Shown here: piece by piece, positions 45,449 through 58,487 of the stretch
How the letters are laid out: each line of letters starts with the position of its first letter
How positions within the stretch are numbered: position 1 is the first letter of the stretch
Origin: Closterium sp. NIES-65
Lineage: Eukaryota > Streptophyta > Zygnematophyceae > Desmidiales > Closteriaceae
Reading direction: 5' to 3'
Length of the DNA: 64,000 nucleotides
Assembly (NCBI GenBank): GCA_948144175.1
Contig: CANXME010001453.1
Coordinates: 1,550,001 to 1,614,000 of the forward strand
Notes under the pieces: generated by a model
Database searches by the model: none
Told to the model about the DNA's origin: nothing
The model's input: only the letters and a program-made list of their open reading frames with translations
Position numbers and translations under genes: made by a program

Positions 45449-45689
45449 CACCCCCATAGACAAAGTGGGGGAGAACAAGTGGTCACAAGACCAGTCAAGC
45501 AAAGCAAAGCAAGCTCAGGGTGGATCACAAAGTCACCACACAGTCCAAGCACAAGAGTAAGGCCACAAGGCCAGTTCACATGCAAGGTCATATATATAAA
45601 GGTAAAACAAGCAAGGGCAGGAATAGAAAGAAGACAATACAAACAAGATCAAGAAGTGAGCAAGTGACGCCAGGTAGGCACAAGACCTA

Positions 45690-47200
45690 GCACAGTAAAG
45701 AAGCGCTGATGATCACAAGGCGGAAGGGCCTTGGTGAAGATATCAGCATTGTTGGCCTCAGAGGCCACGTAGGTGAGGCGGAGCTGACCACGCTGCTGCA
45801 GCTCACGAGACAAGAAGTAGCGGAGAGCAATGTGCTTCGTTCTGTGCTCTAGTCTGTGCTCCCGACACAAGGCCAACATGGCCTTGTTGTCTACGTACAG
45901 AACTGGAGGAGAACGAGGCGGCTCTCCTAGGTCAGTCAGCAGGTAGGTGAGCCAGCGTAGCTCCTGTGCAGCCATGGCCCCTGCGTAGATCTCAGCCTCA
46001 CAGCTGGAGCCGAGAACAGAGGACGAGCGGGTAGACCGCCACGAAACAGAGCCGGAGCCAAGGCTGAAGGTGTAACCCTGTGACGACCGCTGCGTAGCCT
46101 TGTCGTCAGCCCAAGAAGCGTCAGCGTGACCTGTGAGGACTACTTGACGTCGCCCTCCAAGCACTAGCCCCATGCCCGACGCACTGCACACGTAGCGCAA
46201 CACCCTCTTCTCTGCAGCCATGTGCTCTGGTCGGTGTCTCCCAGGAGCAACATAGCGTGCCAAGATACTAAGAGGGTATGCAAGGTCAGGTCGTGTGCAG
46301 GTCATCAGGTACATGAGGCAGCCAACAAGCTCTGGGTACGGGCCACTCGGCTCTACAGACTCATCTGAAGGCAGAGCTGAGAGTGAGTGGCGAGTAGACA
46401 GAGGAGTGGCTGAGGTGAGGAGTACGTAAAGTTGAACCACTGAAGGACCTGCTGCACCATGTGTGACTGAGTCAGGGTAATGGTGCAGCGTGCTCTGTCC
46501 CGGGTGATTTGCAAGCCAAGGTAGCTGCGCAGTTCACCCAGGTCTGTGCACGTGTGTCTCTTCTGCAGCTCGGACTTCACGTGGGCGAGTCCAGCAATGT
46601 CAGCAGTGGCAAAGACCAGGTCGTCGACGTGCACGAGGATGTAGAACGGCGGCAAAGAGGTGTCGGTGCGTAGAAACAGCGACGGGTCGGCTGTAGAAGG
46701 AGCCACTCACGCGGCAAGTGTAGTCCTCAGTGTGTCGTGCCACTCACGGGGCGCCTGGCGGAGACCGAAGACTGGCCGCCGGAGGCTCCACTGGGTGCCA
46801 GGAGGAAACGACCAAGTGAAGCCAGGAGGGCGGCGCAGCCAGATCTCCTCGTGCAGGCTGCCCTGCAGGAAAGCAGTGCTGAAGTCAAGAGAGTGAAGCT
46901 CGTAGTCGCGCTGAGCGGCTATGTGCAGCAGCACCCAAAGAGTGGTCATCTTCAGGGTGGGAGAGAAGGTCTGAAAGTAGTCAACTCCCTGCCGCTGACT
47001 GAAGCCTCGAGCCACGTAACGCGCCTTGAAGACAGGCGAAGAGCCTGGCGGCCGCTTCACCTTGAAGATCCACATCCCACTGACGATTTTTGCCCTAGGT
47101 GGGGGAACCTCGTCGACGTAGGTGCCTGTGGACTTCCAGGAAGCCATCTCTGCATCCATGGCCGACTTCCACTGAGAGGAGTAGGAACCCTTGATCGCCT
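45690..47200 (-). pseudogene. B5 RT and RNase H region
   Basis: RT blocks WIFKVKRPPGSSP, STAFLQGSLHEEIWL, FGLRQAPREWH and HVDDLVFATA; RNase H blocks GHADASWADD, SSCEAEIYAGAM and YVDNKAMLAL. Confidence 0.9.
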
Positions 47201-47849
47201 CAGCGTACGATCGAGGAGTCGGGATGTCTGGTGCATCCGGGTCTCCCTCAGGGGCAATCAGCGTGGACACGAGATGAGGCAAAGCAGCCGCAAAGCACTG
47301 GAACTCCTCGTGCCTGTCCTCAAGGACGTCCGTACTAAGAGCACACTCACCCCCAACGTACGGAGGACAGACAGACTCAGACTCAGCAACAAGACTGGCA
47401 GCGTAGTCTAGGCGACAGCGAGCAGCGAAGTCGACAAGCTTAGCAACAAGAGCGGACGCAGCAGCAGGCTCAAAGGAAGGGTCAGAGACGACAGTAGCAA
47501 GAAGGCGCGTGACCGAATGACTAGCAGCACAATGGGAGTCAGACTCCGTGTCAGCAAGAGAAGGAAGAGAGGACTCTGGAGGAGACGGCAACGGGACACG
47601 CAGAGGACCAGTGGAAGGACGCAGTGCCATCTGGTGTGTGCCGGGGACCGCAGGAGGACGCGGACGCGGAGTACGATCACTAGTGCGAGCAGCACGAACA
47701 GGTGACGCGGGACGAGACGCAGGCTCACGACGCTCACCAAGACCTCCAGTAGGACCAGTGTAGGGAGAAGGAGCAGGTTGAGGGGAGGCGGGCGGTAACT
47801 GTGACCGCGAATGGCAAGCGGTGGACACTCTAGGGGAGGAGCAAGACCA

Positions 47850-48720
47850 GTAGAGGGCGGGAGACCAAGAACCTGCTCCAGGAGCGGAACGAAGTACGGC
47901 CTCGGCCGCGCAGCGCCTCTAGAACTTGCAAGTACGGCACCAGTACCCCCAGCGGCAGCACCAGCGCCAGCAGAACCTCCAGTTTTAACAGCGCCAACTC
48001 CAGTACCCTCAGAAGCACAAGCGCCAGCAGCACCGCCAGCGCCAACACCCTCAGTAGCTCCAGCTCCAGCAGCACCAGCTCCGGTAGGACCGTCGGCACT
48101 AGTAGAAACACCAGCGCCAACACCCCCAGCAGCTCCAGCTCCAGCAGCACCAACTCTAGTAGGACCGTCAGCACCAGCTGCCTCAGCAGCACCCCCAGAC
48201 GCACCAGCACCAGTAGAAACACCAGCGTCAACACCCTCAGTAGCTCCAGCTCCAGCAGCACCAACTCCAGTAGGACCGTCAGCACCAGCTGCCTCAGCAG
48301 CACCCCCAAACGCACCAGCACCAGTAGAAACACCAGCGCCAACACCCCCAGCAGCTCCAGTTCCAGCAGCACCAACTCCAGTAGGACCGTCAGCACCAGC
48401 TGCCTCAGCAGCACCCCTAGACGGACCAGCACCAGTAGAAACACCATCGCCAACAACCCTAGACTCAGCAGCACGTCTCCAGCGGCGGGCCAACCACACG
48501 CGCAACTCCTGTGGAGGGAGCGGCTCCCGCCTCGACGAAGTAACGCCGGCGGCCACACGAGCAGACCCAGCACCCCCACGCTCCGCACCCCCAGACTCAG
48601 CACCCCCAGGCTCTGCACCTCCAGTCTCAGCACCCCCAGACTCAGCACCCCCAGACCCGGCACCCGCAGGCTCAGCACCTCTAGCAGCACAAGAGTCTAC
48701 AGCTACCTCGACAGGCTCGA
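47850..48720 (-). repeat. Repetitive linker of B5
   Basis: A ~100-bp-scale repeat encodes recurring blocks such as GGAAEAAGADGPTGVGAAG, three to four times, followed by GGAEP/GGAES units. It lies between integrase and RT and is low-complexity on all frames. Confidence 0.8.
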
Positions 48721-48979
48721 CTGCGTCTACCTGGGACACACCTGAAGGGGCAGGACCCTGAGGAGGGAGGGGGTCTACCTGAGTAGCACCTGGCGCAAGG
48801 AAGAGCGGCGGCGAGGGGAGGGGCACCAACTCGTCAAAGGTGATGTCCTGGGAGGACAGAATACGGCGCGGATGGGGTGGTAAAACTGCCACCCAGGCGC
48901 GTTAGGAGGGAAGCCAAGGAATACGCAAGGAACAGCACGGGGGGACAGCTTATCCGCAGACAAGTCGCGGACAAACGCC

Positions 48980-49900
48980 TGAGATCCCCAGACCCGAAAC
49001 GCAGATGCATCGCCAACCTTCCCCGTCCACCGCAAGGTGGGGGAGGTCTCTAGCAAGTAGACCTGGGGCTGAAGGTTGAGCTGATGCGCTGCGTACTGAA
49101 CCGCAAACGGCCACATGTATGCATCATGGACGTACGCGCGACGTCCATGACCATGCCAATGCGGCGCTCAGCAATCCCATTTTGTTGTGGAGAGGCCGGA
49201 AGCGTGAAGGTCTGGCGGATGCCCTGTGCCCGACAGAAGGCTCCCAGACAGGCAGAGGAAAACTCCCCTCCTCTGTCCGAGTGCAGATGCAAAATAGGAA
49301 AGTCCGAGCCAAAACTCTCTCTGAGCTGGAGACGAGCTGCGCGGATCCAGTTGATCAACACCTCAGTGACGTCACCCTTGTTGCGCAAGGGGAAGACTGT
49401 GGTGTAACGCGAGTAGTCATCAACGACCAGCAGAAAGTACCGCTCTCTCCCCTGCCGACTGACGCGGGCTGGGCCCCACACGTCCATGTGTAGAGTCTGC
49501 AGCGGAGCCTCTGTCGGAGGAAACTCGGAGAAGTGAGGGGCGGCGCGCTGTCGCCCCTCGACGCAGGGGACGCAGGTAGGGCCAGGCCCCGGAGGAAGGG
49601 GAGGGAGAGACCGAGGAAGACAAGAGACAAAGACACGGGAGGCCATGCCTTGGAGACGAGGCAAGGAGGGGTGACCAAGGCGGTGGTGCCAAAGGAGAGT
49701 CTGGTGGGACAGCAGACGAAACGAGCTGGGGGCAGACTCAGGATCAGACCTGGACGCCGCAGCAAACACCTGACTCGACGCAGCTACCTGGGCAGACTCG
49801 GTAGTAGGAGGAGACTCAGCAGTAAGGGTGTACAGGCTCGACCCTGGCCGACGGGTGAACGTGGCCAAGTGTCGGCGTGTCAGAGCACACCTGCAGTGGG
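48980..49900 (-). pseudogene. B5 pre-integrase and integrase region
   Basis: HHRLGHPSLPRLQG, CVEGRQ, HMDVWGPARVSR, VVDDYSRYTT, HSDRGGEFSSA and QQNGIAERRIG. Confidence 0.9.
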
Positions 49901-50469
49901 TCACTCGTTGACTCGCAGGAGTGAACTGGTCAACCCCTCGATCCTGTAGGTCCGCTCCACTCACCAAGTTCGTAGAGAACAAGGGGAGGTAGAGACCAGA
50001 CAGGGTGCGAGAGGGGGCTGCAGGGCACGGAAGGACAGTGGAGAAGCTAGCAAGGACAGGACCCCCAGAGGGGTCTGCTAGGGAGACTGCAACCGGCCGA
50101 CTAAGCGGCGTAAGAGTGGTGCGGTCTCGAAAGAAGGAGCGGGACGCACCCGAGTCCAGGGTGAAGGTGTGGAAGGCCTGAGCCGACGTAGTACCTGAGA
50201 GAGCAGACTCACAGCACCTGGGGCGGCAGACGCACTGGCACCTAGAGCATCAGTCTCACCAGCACCTAGCGCAGCAGCCTAAATGCTCGGGTCAGGCGGT
50301 ACACACAGGTAACAGGCAACCTCAACACTATTAGCAAAAGCATACATGGCAGCAAGAATAGCATCAAAGTCAAGATCAAAGATAGCAACCCCGGCCTTAG
50401 CCAGATCTCCCCAGCGAGGGATCTCTGACGCCTTAGGGAACTGGCAACGCCACGCATCCGTCAGGCGAC

Positions 50470-51723
50470 CAAAGCAGCGCTGGGTGGAGTGCGGACCCCC
50501 GCACTGCTCACCGGTGCGGTCGCCGGTACGGAGAACATAAGAGCAGGGACCAAAACCCCCACCGCGCTGGCGTGGAGTCTACCACTCACGAAGCTGCTGA
50601 GGGGACAAGGTCACACCACTCCGCTGCTGCTGCTGGCGCTGACCACCACCGGCGCCACTCCTCGACGCTGAGTCGCGACTCGCTCCACCACCGCCGCCTC
50701 CGCCGCTGCCGCCGCCTCCGCCGCCTCCTCCACCTCTGCCTCCTCCACTACCTCCGCCGCCTCCGCTACCTCCGCCGCCTCCGCTCCCTCCGCCACCTCC
50801 ACCGCCTCCGCCGCCTCCACTGCTGCCGCCGCCGCCATCACCCCCAGCACCACTCCCACCGCCACCCCCACTCCCTCCACCGCCTCCACCACCACCTCCA
50901 CCGCCCCCTCCACCTCCTCCAGTGCCCTTGCCCCCTTTGCCCTTGCCGGTGCGGCGTCTCCCGCTCGTGGCACACGCAGCGCCGACCGACTCGAAACCAA
51001 CGAGGTCGGCCGCAGCAGCAGAGGCAACAGAGGGCAAGAGGGGGGAGGGGGAACACCCCTCAAAGACGGGGGTGCGAGGGTCACCACAAGAGGCTCCTAC
51101 AGCGAGTATGCTCTTCTCTATTGCTAGGAGGGCCTTCTCGAGGAGGTCAACGGTGAGAGTGGTGGGGCAAACACAGAGGAAGTGGTCCCTTACTACACGG
51201 AGAGAGTCAGGGAGACGGGTGACTATGTAGTAGAGGGTGATGTACATTGGGGGGGGGGGGGGTTCTTGGCACAGAACTCAGCAGGAAGCGCAGCGCGGTA
51301 GCGAGTGTCACTAGTGCGGAGGTGTGTAATGAGGTCAGCAACAGTGGGAAAGGCAGTAAGGTCAGGGAAGAGGTACGGTAGCATGAGGCGGCTCAATGCA
51401 GCAGTGGCAGGGGAAGAGTAGCGTGCAACTACAGCGTCGTACAAGGTCTGAGCACTCTTGTACTGGCTAAAGTGTGCATGCTCAGTGGTCGGTAAGTGGC
51501 GGCGCACAGCAAGGCGAGCAGCAGCGTCACGTGTGGCCCACTGTGAGCGAACAGTGGCGTCAACATCAGCAGCAGGGGCAGGGGAGGCACCAGAAGTGAG
51601 GTCAAACAGGGAGAGGTCGTCTGCCCTATCGCACTGCTGGAAAAGCTGCAGATCATCTACCCAGACCTCAAAGTCCACTGCCCGACCCTCAGCGTCAAAG
51701 GTGAGAACGCTAGGGGAAGCCAT
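50470..51723 (-). pseudogene. B5 gag region
   Basis: MASPSVLTFDAEGRAVDFEV starts the gag domain (LRTSDTRYRAALPAEFCAK at its end). A Gly-rich tract follows, then the C-X13-C-X3-H-X4-C motif (CSYVLRTG...CGGPHSTQRC, about 50,480-50,555). Confidence 0.85.
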
Positions 51724-51759
51724 AACAGCCCAAGGCAGGGCAGTGCAGTGGCAGAGACT

Positions 51760-52620
51760 GTGCTCTTACCAGGTAGGTGGAGCGATCGGGCTGCTCGGCG
51801 GCTCGGCTGTCGGGCTACTCGGCTGCAGGGCGGCTCGGCTGCTGGGCGGCTCTGCTGCTGGGCGGCTCGGCTGCTGGTGCGGGGCGGCTCGGCTGTCGGG
51901 CGGCTCGGCTGCTGGGCGGCTCGGCTGCTGGGCGGCTCGACTGCACGGTGCTGGGCGGCTCGGCTGTCGGGCGGCTCGGCTGCTGGGCGGCTCGGGAGGT
52001 CGGGCGGCTCAGGTGGCCGGCGGTTCGGCTGCTCGGCGTTGCAGGCGCTGGGAGGCGGGGTCGCAGGTGGTGGCGAGGTCGCACGTGGCGGCGGGCCGCA
52101 AGGGTGGGCGGGGCCGCGGTGGCGACAGGGCCGAAGTGGGGCCTAAGTGGGGCCGTAGAGGGGCCGACGGGGCCGAAGTGGGGCCGTAGCGAGGCCGCAG
52201 CGGGGCTTCGTAGTGGGGCCTAAGCGGGGCCGTCGGGGCCGTAGCGGGGCCTAAGCGGGGCCGTAGCGGGGCCTAAGCGGGGCCGACGGGGCCGTAGCGG
52301 GGCCGTAGCGGGGCCTAAGCGGGGCCGTAGCGGGGCCGACGAGGCCTAAGCGGGGCCGTAGCAAGGCCGACGGGGCCGACGGGGCCGTAGCGGGGCCGTA
52401 GCGGGGCCTAAGCGGGGCCAACGGGGCCGTAGCGGGGCCGTAGCGGGGCCGACGGGGCCGTAGCGGGGCCTAAGCGGGTCCGTAGCGGGGCCGACGGGGC
52501 CTAAGCAGGGCCGTAGCGGGGCCTAAGCGAGGCCATAGAGGGCGGCTTGAGGGGCAGTAAGGGCGGCCAAAAGGGGCCACTAAGGCGGCTCGAGGCGCTA
52601 CTCGGGTTAGGAGCTAGGCG
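51760..52620 (-). repeat. C-rich tandem leader of B5
   Basis: The plus strand shows GGGCGGCTCGGCTGCT units (51,780-52,030), then GGGGCCGTAGCGGGGCCTAAGC units (52,130-52,540). The element's sense strand is C-rich. Open frames here are by-products. Confidence 0.88.
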
Positions 52621-52699
52621 CGCTCCGGGCAGGGAAGGAAAAAAAAAGTTCGTGGTGGGCCCTAGGCAGTATTCCCACTCGGGAACCTGCTCGATACCA

Positions 52700-52831
52700 T
52701 GATGAGAAGTGAGAATGGAATGAATGAACTATGAAACAGTTGGGTACAAGTACTAACCCTAATTGGGTTGTACCCCTTATGGGCTACCCCACTACAGCCT
52801 ACACAAATGTATAAGCTATAATGTTCTGACA
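52700..52831 (-). repeat. 5' LTR of B5 (132 bp)
   Basis: Matches 45317-45448; the primer site TGGTATCGAGCAGG lies just inside it. Confidence 0.9.
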
Positions 52832-52999
52832 CTAAGGAGCATTTTGCTCTTAATACCATGTTAGAACTAGTAGCTAGGTGAGGATGTCGATTAGGTAAGG
52901 GAGAGGGATACAAGACTACCGATACTGAAATGTTGTACCCTCTAAGGAAAGAACCCTACACAACCTAGAGTGAAATGAACATAACAATATGTTTTGACA
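52832..52999 (-). mobile_element. B4 5' LTR and primer site, split off by B5
   Basis: After the right TSD (52832-52836) comes sense TGGTATTAAGAGC at 52,846-52,858, then a 141-bp LTR 52859-52999 (sense TGTCAAAACATATTG to CTAACA). The LTR resembles that at 12225-12369 more than the B5 type. Confidence 0.8.
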
Positions 53000-53157
53000 C
53001 ATCAATGTTACCAAAAAATACATATTGCTCAGAGACGTGGAGATGACGACACTGATACATAAGAGCCTCCAAAACAAGTGCAACCAAATGTAACCAATCA
53101 TCCCATAATCGTAGATAAATACGGTGAATGGAACAATTGGTCGTCACATATGACACC
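53000..53157. other. Short unassigned spacer
   Basis: A/T-richer than its neighbours and without a recognisable gene or repeat. It ends in the left target duplication of E (ACACC, 53153-53157). Confidence 0.6.
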
Positions 53158-53557
53158 TGTTGGGAATATAAACGCATGACTTAGTGTGTTTTTGTAGTAT
53201 CGAACCTCACCCGATACTGAAGCACAACAAAAGGAGTATGGAGTCGAAAAGGCGCGTACCACATCAAACCGCAACTGGAAGTTGCGAGCCGTAACCGCCT
53301 GGAGGTTACGCAACAGCAGGCAACGCTTCAGTGAACAGTAACCGCCTCGATAGTCGAAGCGTTACGCGTCTCGATAAACATAACCGCTTCCTGTAATCTA
53401 TCTTTTCTATATATTCCTGTATGCTCTTTGCTTTAATCAATTACTTGTTCTCACATACCAGCACAAGTACATTCACTCAAGTCTTCCACTGTGCTACTCT
53501 AGCACCTACTAGCCTATTCTCCGCAAAGATCCTAAGGCTGAAATCCTCAGCCCAACA
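53158..53557 (+). repeat. 5' LTR of E (400 bp)
   Basis: TGTTGGGAATATAAACGC...CAGCCCAACA. It contains CTTTTCTATATATTCC near 53,401-53,416, a possible TATA box. Confidence 0.95.
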
Positions 53558-53570
53558 TGGTACGAGAGCC
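53558..53570 (+). other. Primer binding site of E
   Basis: TGGTACGAGAGCC directly follows the LTR; a variant of the initiator-Met primer site. Confidence 0.8.
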
Positions 53571-53664
53571 GTCAGAGAACAAAGGCTCTCGTCACTAAGC
53601 CTCTTCCAGGCTACCGATCTGCAAGCAACCAAGAAGTTCAATCTTCATTCAAGAAAGGCAAGAC

Positions 53665-54770
53665 ATGGCAAGTGGCAAAGAAAGAAGATCATCTACGAGA
53701 TCTACTCTACCCCCGGTCTCCGAGTTGCAGACCGAAGGAGGAACAACGTCCGGATTAACGCCGGAAGCGACGGAACGTTCTACTCAAGCGCCAGTAGCGC
53801 CGCCAACAATCTTCAACCCAAGCTTTATGGAGGAGTTCTTCAACTTCATGTCGCAGCAGCAGTCCTCACAACCTACAAACAGCAACAGCGTAAACAATAG
53901 AGCGGCACCAATGAGTATTGACAACTCATCGTTCGGACGACATAATCAACAAACACCAAATTCGGTCTCACATGGTTCCTTCACGTTCATGCCGCCTCGC
54001 CATCCAGCGACCCCTCTTCCCGCCATCAAACGAGACACCGAAGAAGTCCTGCAAGTACAAGCACAGTTCAACAACATCCTGCGTCTGCACACATCCACAC
54101 CATTCAACGGGAAGGACTTCTACTCTTGGAGCTTCGAGTTTGAACTCCTGATGGAAGGCGCGAATCTTCTTGGATTCTTCAACGGTACCTGGCCATATCC
54201 ACACAACGGCGAAGACAAAGACAAAGAAAATTATACGTATCACTCCCTGATGGCTTACACCGTTCTTCTCCGAAACCTGTCGCCGAACGAACAACAAAGC
54301 ATCCGCGTCTACCGGAACTACGCAAACTCCGCGGAACTCGCCTATCAACATCTGCGAAGCATTCATCAAGCATCCGACAGCGTTACACAAAGCCGACTCA
54401 TGGCACAACTGACAACAGTTCAAATGCAACCTGGAGAAAAGGCCATGCCTTACATCAGTCGCTGTCAAGGACTACGCGACAGACTTATTCGTTGCGGAGG
54501 AAACTTATCTGAAGAAGCTTTCGTAACCGTCGTTCTTGCCGGCCTTGGACCTCAATGGCGCACCACCCGTTCACTTCTTCGCGCTCACGGTCGACTCTCT
54601 GAAATGCATCTCTGCGCCGAACTTCACGCCGAGCAGCAACAACAAAAGGCATCATCAACCAGTTGTTCTTTACACCAATCGACGACAGCCACGTTACCAA
54701 AACCGAGGACACGTACTTCCTTATTGTCATCTGTGTCGGACTTCAGGACACACACGCTTCAACTGTCCTC
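53665..54770 (+). pseudogene. E gag region with zinc knuckle
   Basis: A gag domain (FNGKDFYSWSFEFELLMEGANLLGF; RLMAQLTTVQMQPGEKAMPYI; VLAGLGPQWRTTRSLL) is followed by the canonical knuckle CHLCRTSGHTRFNC at 54,725-54,766. Confidence 0.85.
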
Positions 54771-55559
54771 AGCAACAACGACAACCAGCACCATTCTCTC
54801 GTCCTCTGCGACCCGCGCCTCCCCACATCGCGTCAACTCAACAACGACCCGCTACCGCCTCAACGACTACTTCAACGCGACCGTCAACTTCCACTTCGGG
54901 ACCTGCACAGACATCAAGAATCTTCGCCATGACACGAACAACAGAGTCCAACATCGACTCGTGTATTACCGGCTCACCACCGACTTATAGTCCTGATGAG
55001 CAACCGTCACCACCACCGTCGTCCCTCAACGTGAATCCAACGTACGCCGCCATCGCAAACAGTGCACCCACCGAACCAGACAATTGCGCAATCCAACAAG
55101 ATGACGTGTTCGTCCTCGATTTCGTCCCCGACAAAGGCACCGCGGACAGCGACGGCATAGTCGCTCTCGCACCTTGGACGCATCCGCCAGACCTCGACCC
55201 GAACTTCAGTCCTGAAGGCTTCTGGTACTCTCGTACCATTCCCGAAGCTGAACGCACCAACGCGCTTGCCGTCCTGCAAACACAAGCAACAACACCTGAG
55301 TCAGCACCCGTCATCGAAACAACAACTGCACCCGTCACAGCACCAACAACCACCGAACCTGCAGTTGAAGAACCAACCGTCGTCGCGGAACAACCTTCCG
55401 AAACTCCACAGCCCGGTCCCTCCGTCGCACCACCACCTCTCATCATCGACACGCCACCGACAGCCGCCCAACAGTTAACGCCAGCACCACGCGCCGTTCA
55501 TCGAAGTGCAGCAACACACGCCGCCTTTTTCGCTAACGCAGACTTCTATCAACGCTCCG

Positions 55560-56480
55560 TCGGTCACAGCGCCTCCGAAGACATCTGGCATCAACGTCTT
55601 GGACATCCTGGAAACAAAACACTTCACAATACAATACGAGCCGGAGTGTTAGACAAGAACGCCCTACTTCTTCCCAACGGGCGTGAACTCGAACGACCAC
55701 GCGGCACTTGCTTCATCTGCCCAGAAGCAGATCTGCCTCACCAACCATTCCCGTCACATCACAACCCGAGTGCCCCCGTTTATCAACCACTCGAGAAAGT
55801 CTACAGCGACATCCTCTACATACCTCGAACTGAAGGACGTGAAGATCTGAACTACGTCATCACCTCCATCGACGTCGCAACGTGATATGTCTGGCACGTC
55901 AACTTACCGTCACGAGACATGGCTCTAGAAGCCTTCACAGCCTGGCAACCTGTTGCTGAAAGAGAGTCGGGAGCGAAACTGAAGAGTTTTTAGTCAGATG
56001 GCGCAAAGGAGTACCAGTCAAACCACTTCATGCAGTTCTTGGCAGAAAGAGGCATCAAACGTCTCATCTCTCTTCCTTACGCTCACCAACAGCAGGGTGT
56101 GGCAGAAAGGATGAACAGGACCCTGCAGACAACCATGCGAAAGCTGCTACGTGGAACTCGACTGCCCAACTCAGAATGGCCAGCAGCGATGGACCACGCT
56201 GTCCTCCTGCACAACTTGCTGTCCTCGTCTTCACTGCCCAACAACGCATCTCCGCACCTGTTGTGGACTGGGAAGCTGGGCAACACAAAAATGTTAAGAG
56301 TTTTTTGGTGTATGGTACAGTACCGCCCACACACTGCACGCGCAGGGAGATTTTTGCAACGTGCACAGTGGGGTCTACACCTCGGGCTGGCAAAACATTA
56401 CGAAGCCTGGCGCATCTTCGACGTTCACACAAAGGAAACAGTAGCAGCACGTGACGTTATCTTCTACGAGCGACTCACCC
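55560..56480 (+). pseudogene. E pre-integrase and integrase region
   Basis: IWHQRLGHPGNKTLH...CFICPEADLPHQPF is the pre-integrase zinc region. The core shows YSDILYIP, an SDG-type block and HQQQGVAERMNRT. I could not recognise a clear protease motif upstream. Confidence 0.85.
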
Positions 56481-56929
56481 TCAACCATTACCTGGACAAC
56501 ATCGCACGCCACGTCGACCCCACCGGCGAATTTTCTGGTTCTCGAGCCTTCGCTTCACCCTCCCACGCTGCTGACTGGGAAGAAGAAAACGTGGACGGCG
56601 CCTCCGAAGCTGCTGGACCCCTTCCCTACTGCTCCGTCCCAATCCCCATGGACGAGGAAAATCCTCGCGACAGCAACAATGCCGACGTCTACTACCATTT
56701 CGCCGACACTGGTTACGTAACACCCCAACCCGTCAACACCGACATCTCTGAACGATACGGCCCCGGATTCGCACCTGACCCTGAATCGGGAGACGAAGCA
56801 GTATATCCTGAGGATCCCTTGCTGAACCGTCACACCCCCAGCGGACTCCAAAACCTGGGACTCGTCGCTGCAGTGCACGGGCCTTCGTCGCCACCTGAAG
56901 AGCCTCGCTCTGTCAAGCAGGCTCTGGGG

Positions 56930-57700
56930 GGGGAACACAAAGAAAAATGGCGCGAAGCCATGGAAAAGGAGTTAAAAGCGCTTTCAGACCGCAACACCTG
57001 GAAGATCGTCCCTGCATCACTCGCACAAGACAGACCCATTCTCTCCGGAAAATGGGTATTCCGGATCAAAACCAACTCCGACGGAACCATCGAACGATTT
57101 AAAGCTCGATGGGTTGTCCGCGGATTCGACCAAGAGTATGGTCGCGACTTCACTGAAACTTTTGCACCAGTCAGTCGACATACTTCCTTGCGTATACTCC
57201 TCGCCATCGCCGCCTCACGTCGCCGCCCACTCCGACAAATCAACGTCGCCAACGCTTTTTTGTACGCCCCAGTCGACGCTGAAATCTTCGTCAACAGCCC
57301 CACGGGTTCGTCGACGACTCTTCCCTCGTCTGCCAACTACTCAAATCACTATACGGAATTAAGCAGGCACCGCGACTCTGGCAGCAGTACCTGCACGCAC
57401 GACTTAAACGCATCGGATTCAACCAACTGCCCCATGACCAGGGCATGTATTGCCTCACTCACGACAACGACTACGTCCTGCTAATCGTCTACGTCGACGA
57501 TTTGCTTTACATCGGGTCAACTACCACCATCGTCACCTGGTTCGAAAGGGAGCTTCAGACAGATCTCTCCCTCACAGTCTCACCCAACGTCTCGCAGTAC
57601 CTAGGGCTCAACATCCTTGACGAAGACAACTCCATTCGTCTCAGCGCCTCAAAATACGCAAGCACTATCGCCGAACGCTTCTGCATCACACCGACGCACG
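56930..57700 (+). pseudogene. E reverse transcriptase region
   Basis: WVFRIKTNSDGTIERFKARWV, GRDFTETFAPV and the catalytic IVYVDDLLYIG near 57,490 are copia RT motifs. Confidence 0.88.
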
Positions 57701-57959
57701 TCGCAACACCCTACAGTCACCTATCGCTCGATCCAACCGAAGAAACCAACCCATTGCCGTCTGCTGGAATCCAGGAATATCAACAGAAACTGGGCTGCCT
57801 ACTCTTTGCCGCCGTTACGTGCCGACCGGACTTATCCTACAGCGCCAGTCAACTAGCGACCTACCTCAAGCGCCCAGAACAACGTCACCTCAAGGAACTC
57901 AACCGTGCCCTTCTCTACTTCATCTTGACACCAACAGTTGGCTTAACGTATCACAAGAG

Positions 57960-58400
57960 CACGACGACCGACCTAAAACTACTCGGCTACGTCGACGCTG
58001 ATCACGCTGCTGATCGTGTCGATCGTCGCTCTCGCACCGGCTACATCTACCGTCTCGAGCCCGTCGGAACTATCTCCTGGCAATCAAGTAAGCAGGAACT
58101 CGTCGCACTATCATCTGCTGAAGCAGAGCATATTGCTCTCTGCACCGCTACCAAGGAAGGTCTGTACCTGCGCGAACTGCTGGAAGAAGCGAAAATTGTG
58201 AAAGTACCCAGCTTCTCGCTTTTCTGCGACAACCAGTCCGCGATACGAATCGCGAACAAGAATGGCTTCGCCAACAGAACCAAGCATATCGCACTGCGAT
58301 ACTTCTTCGTGAAAGACGAAATTGAGAAGGGAAAACTCCAGCTGGACTACTGCCCGACCACCGAGATGGCAGCGGATTATCTCACCAAGAAGCTACCAAA
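57960..58400 (+). pseudogene. E RNase H region
   Basis: GYVDADHAADRVDRRSRTGY, SSAEAEHIALCTATKEG, FCDNQSAIRIANK and NRTKHIALRYFFVKD identify copia RNase H and the C-terminal tail. Confidence 0.9.
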
Positions 58401-58476
58401 GGGGAAATTCAAGTACTGCATGCTGCTCACCGAATTGAGCCACGTCACCGAAGCTGACCACGTCGACACTCCAGAA

Positions 58477-58487
58477 ACGAAGGGGAG
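58477..58487 (+). other. Polypurine tract of E
   Basis: Purine-rich AACGAAGGGGAG-like stretch right before the 3' LTR. Confidence 0.7.

Larger units (their letters stand above)
45317..52831 (-). mobile_element. Copia family B, copy B5 (7.5 kb, both LTRs and TSD)
   Basis: The only family B copy with both ends in the window. On the minus strand: 5' LTR, primer site TGGTATCGAGC, C-rich leader, gag (ATG 51723), His/Cys motif, protease, integrase, repetitive linker, RT, RNase H, 3' UTR, polypurine tract and 3' LTR. LTRs differ at about four of 132 positions. Target duplication CTAAG. It is inserted in B4 just downstream of B4's primer site. The coding region has several apparent breaks. Confidence 0.93.
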
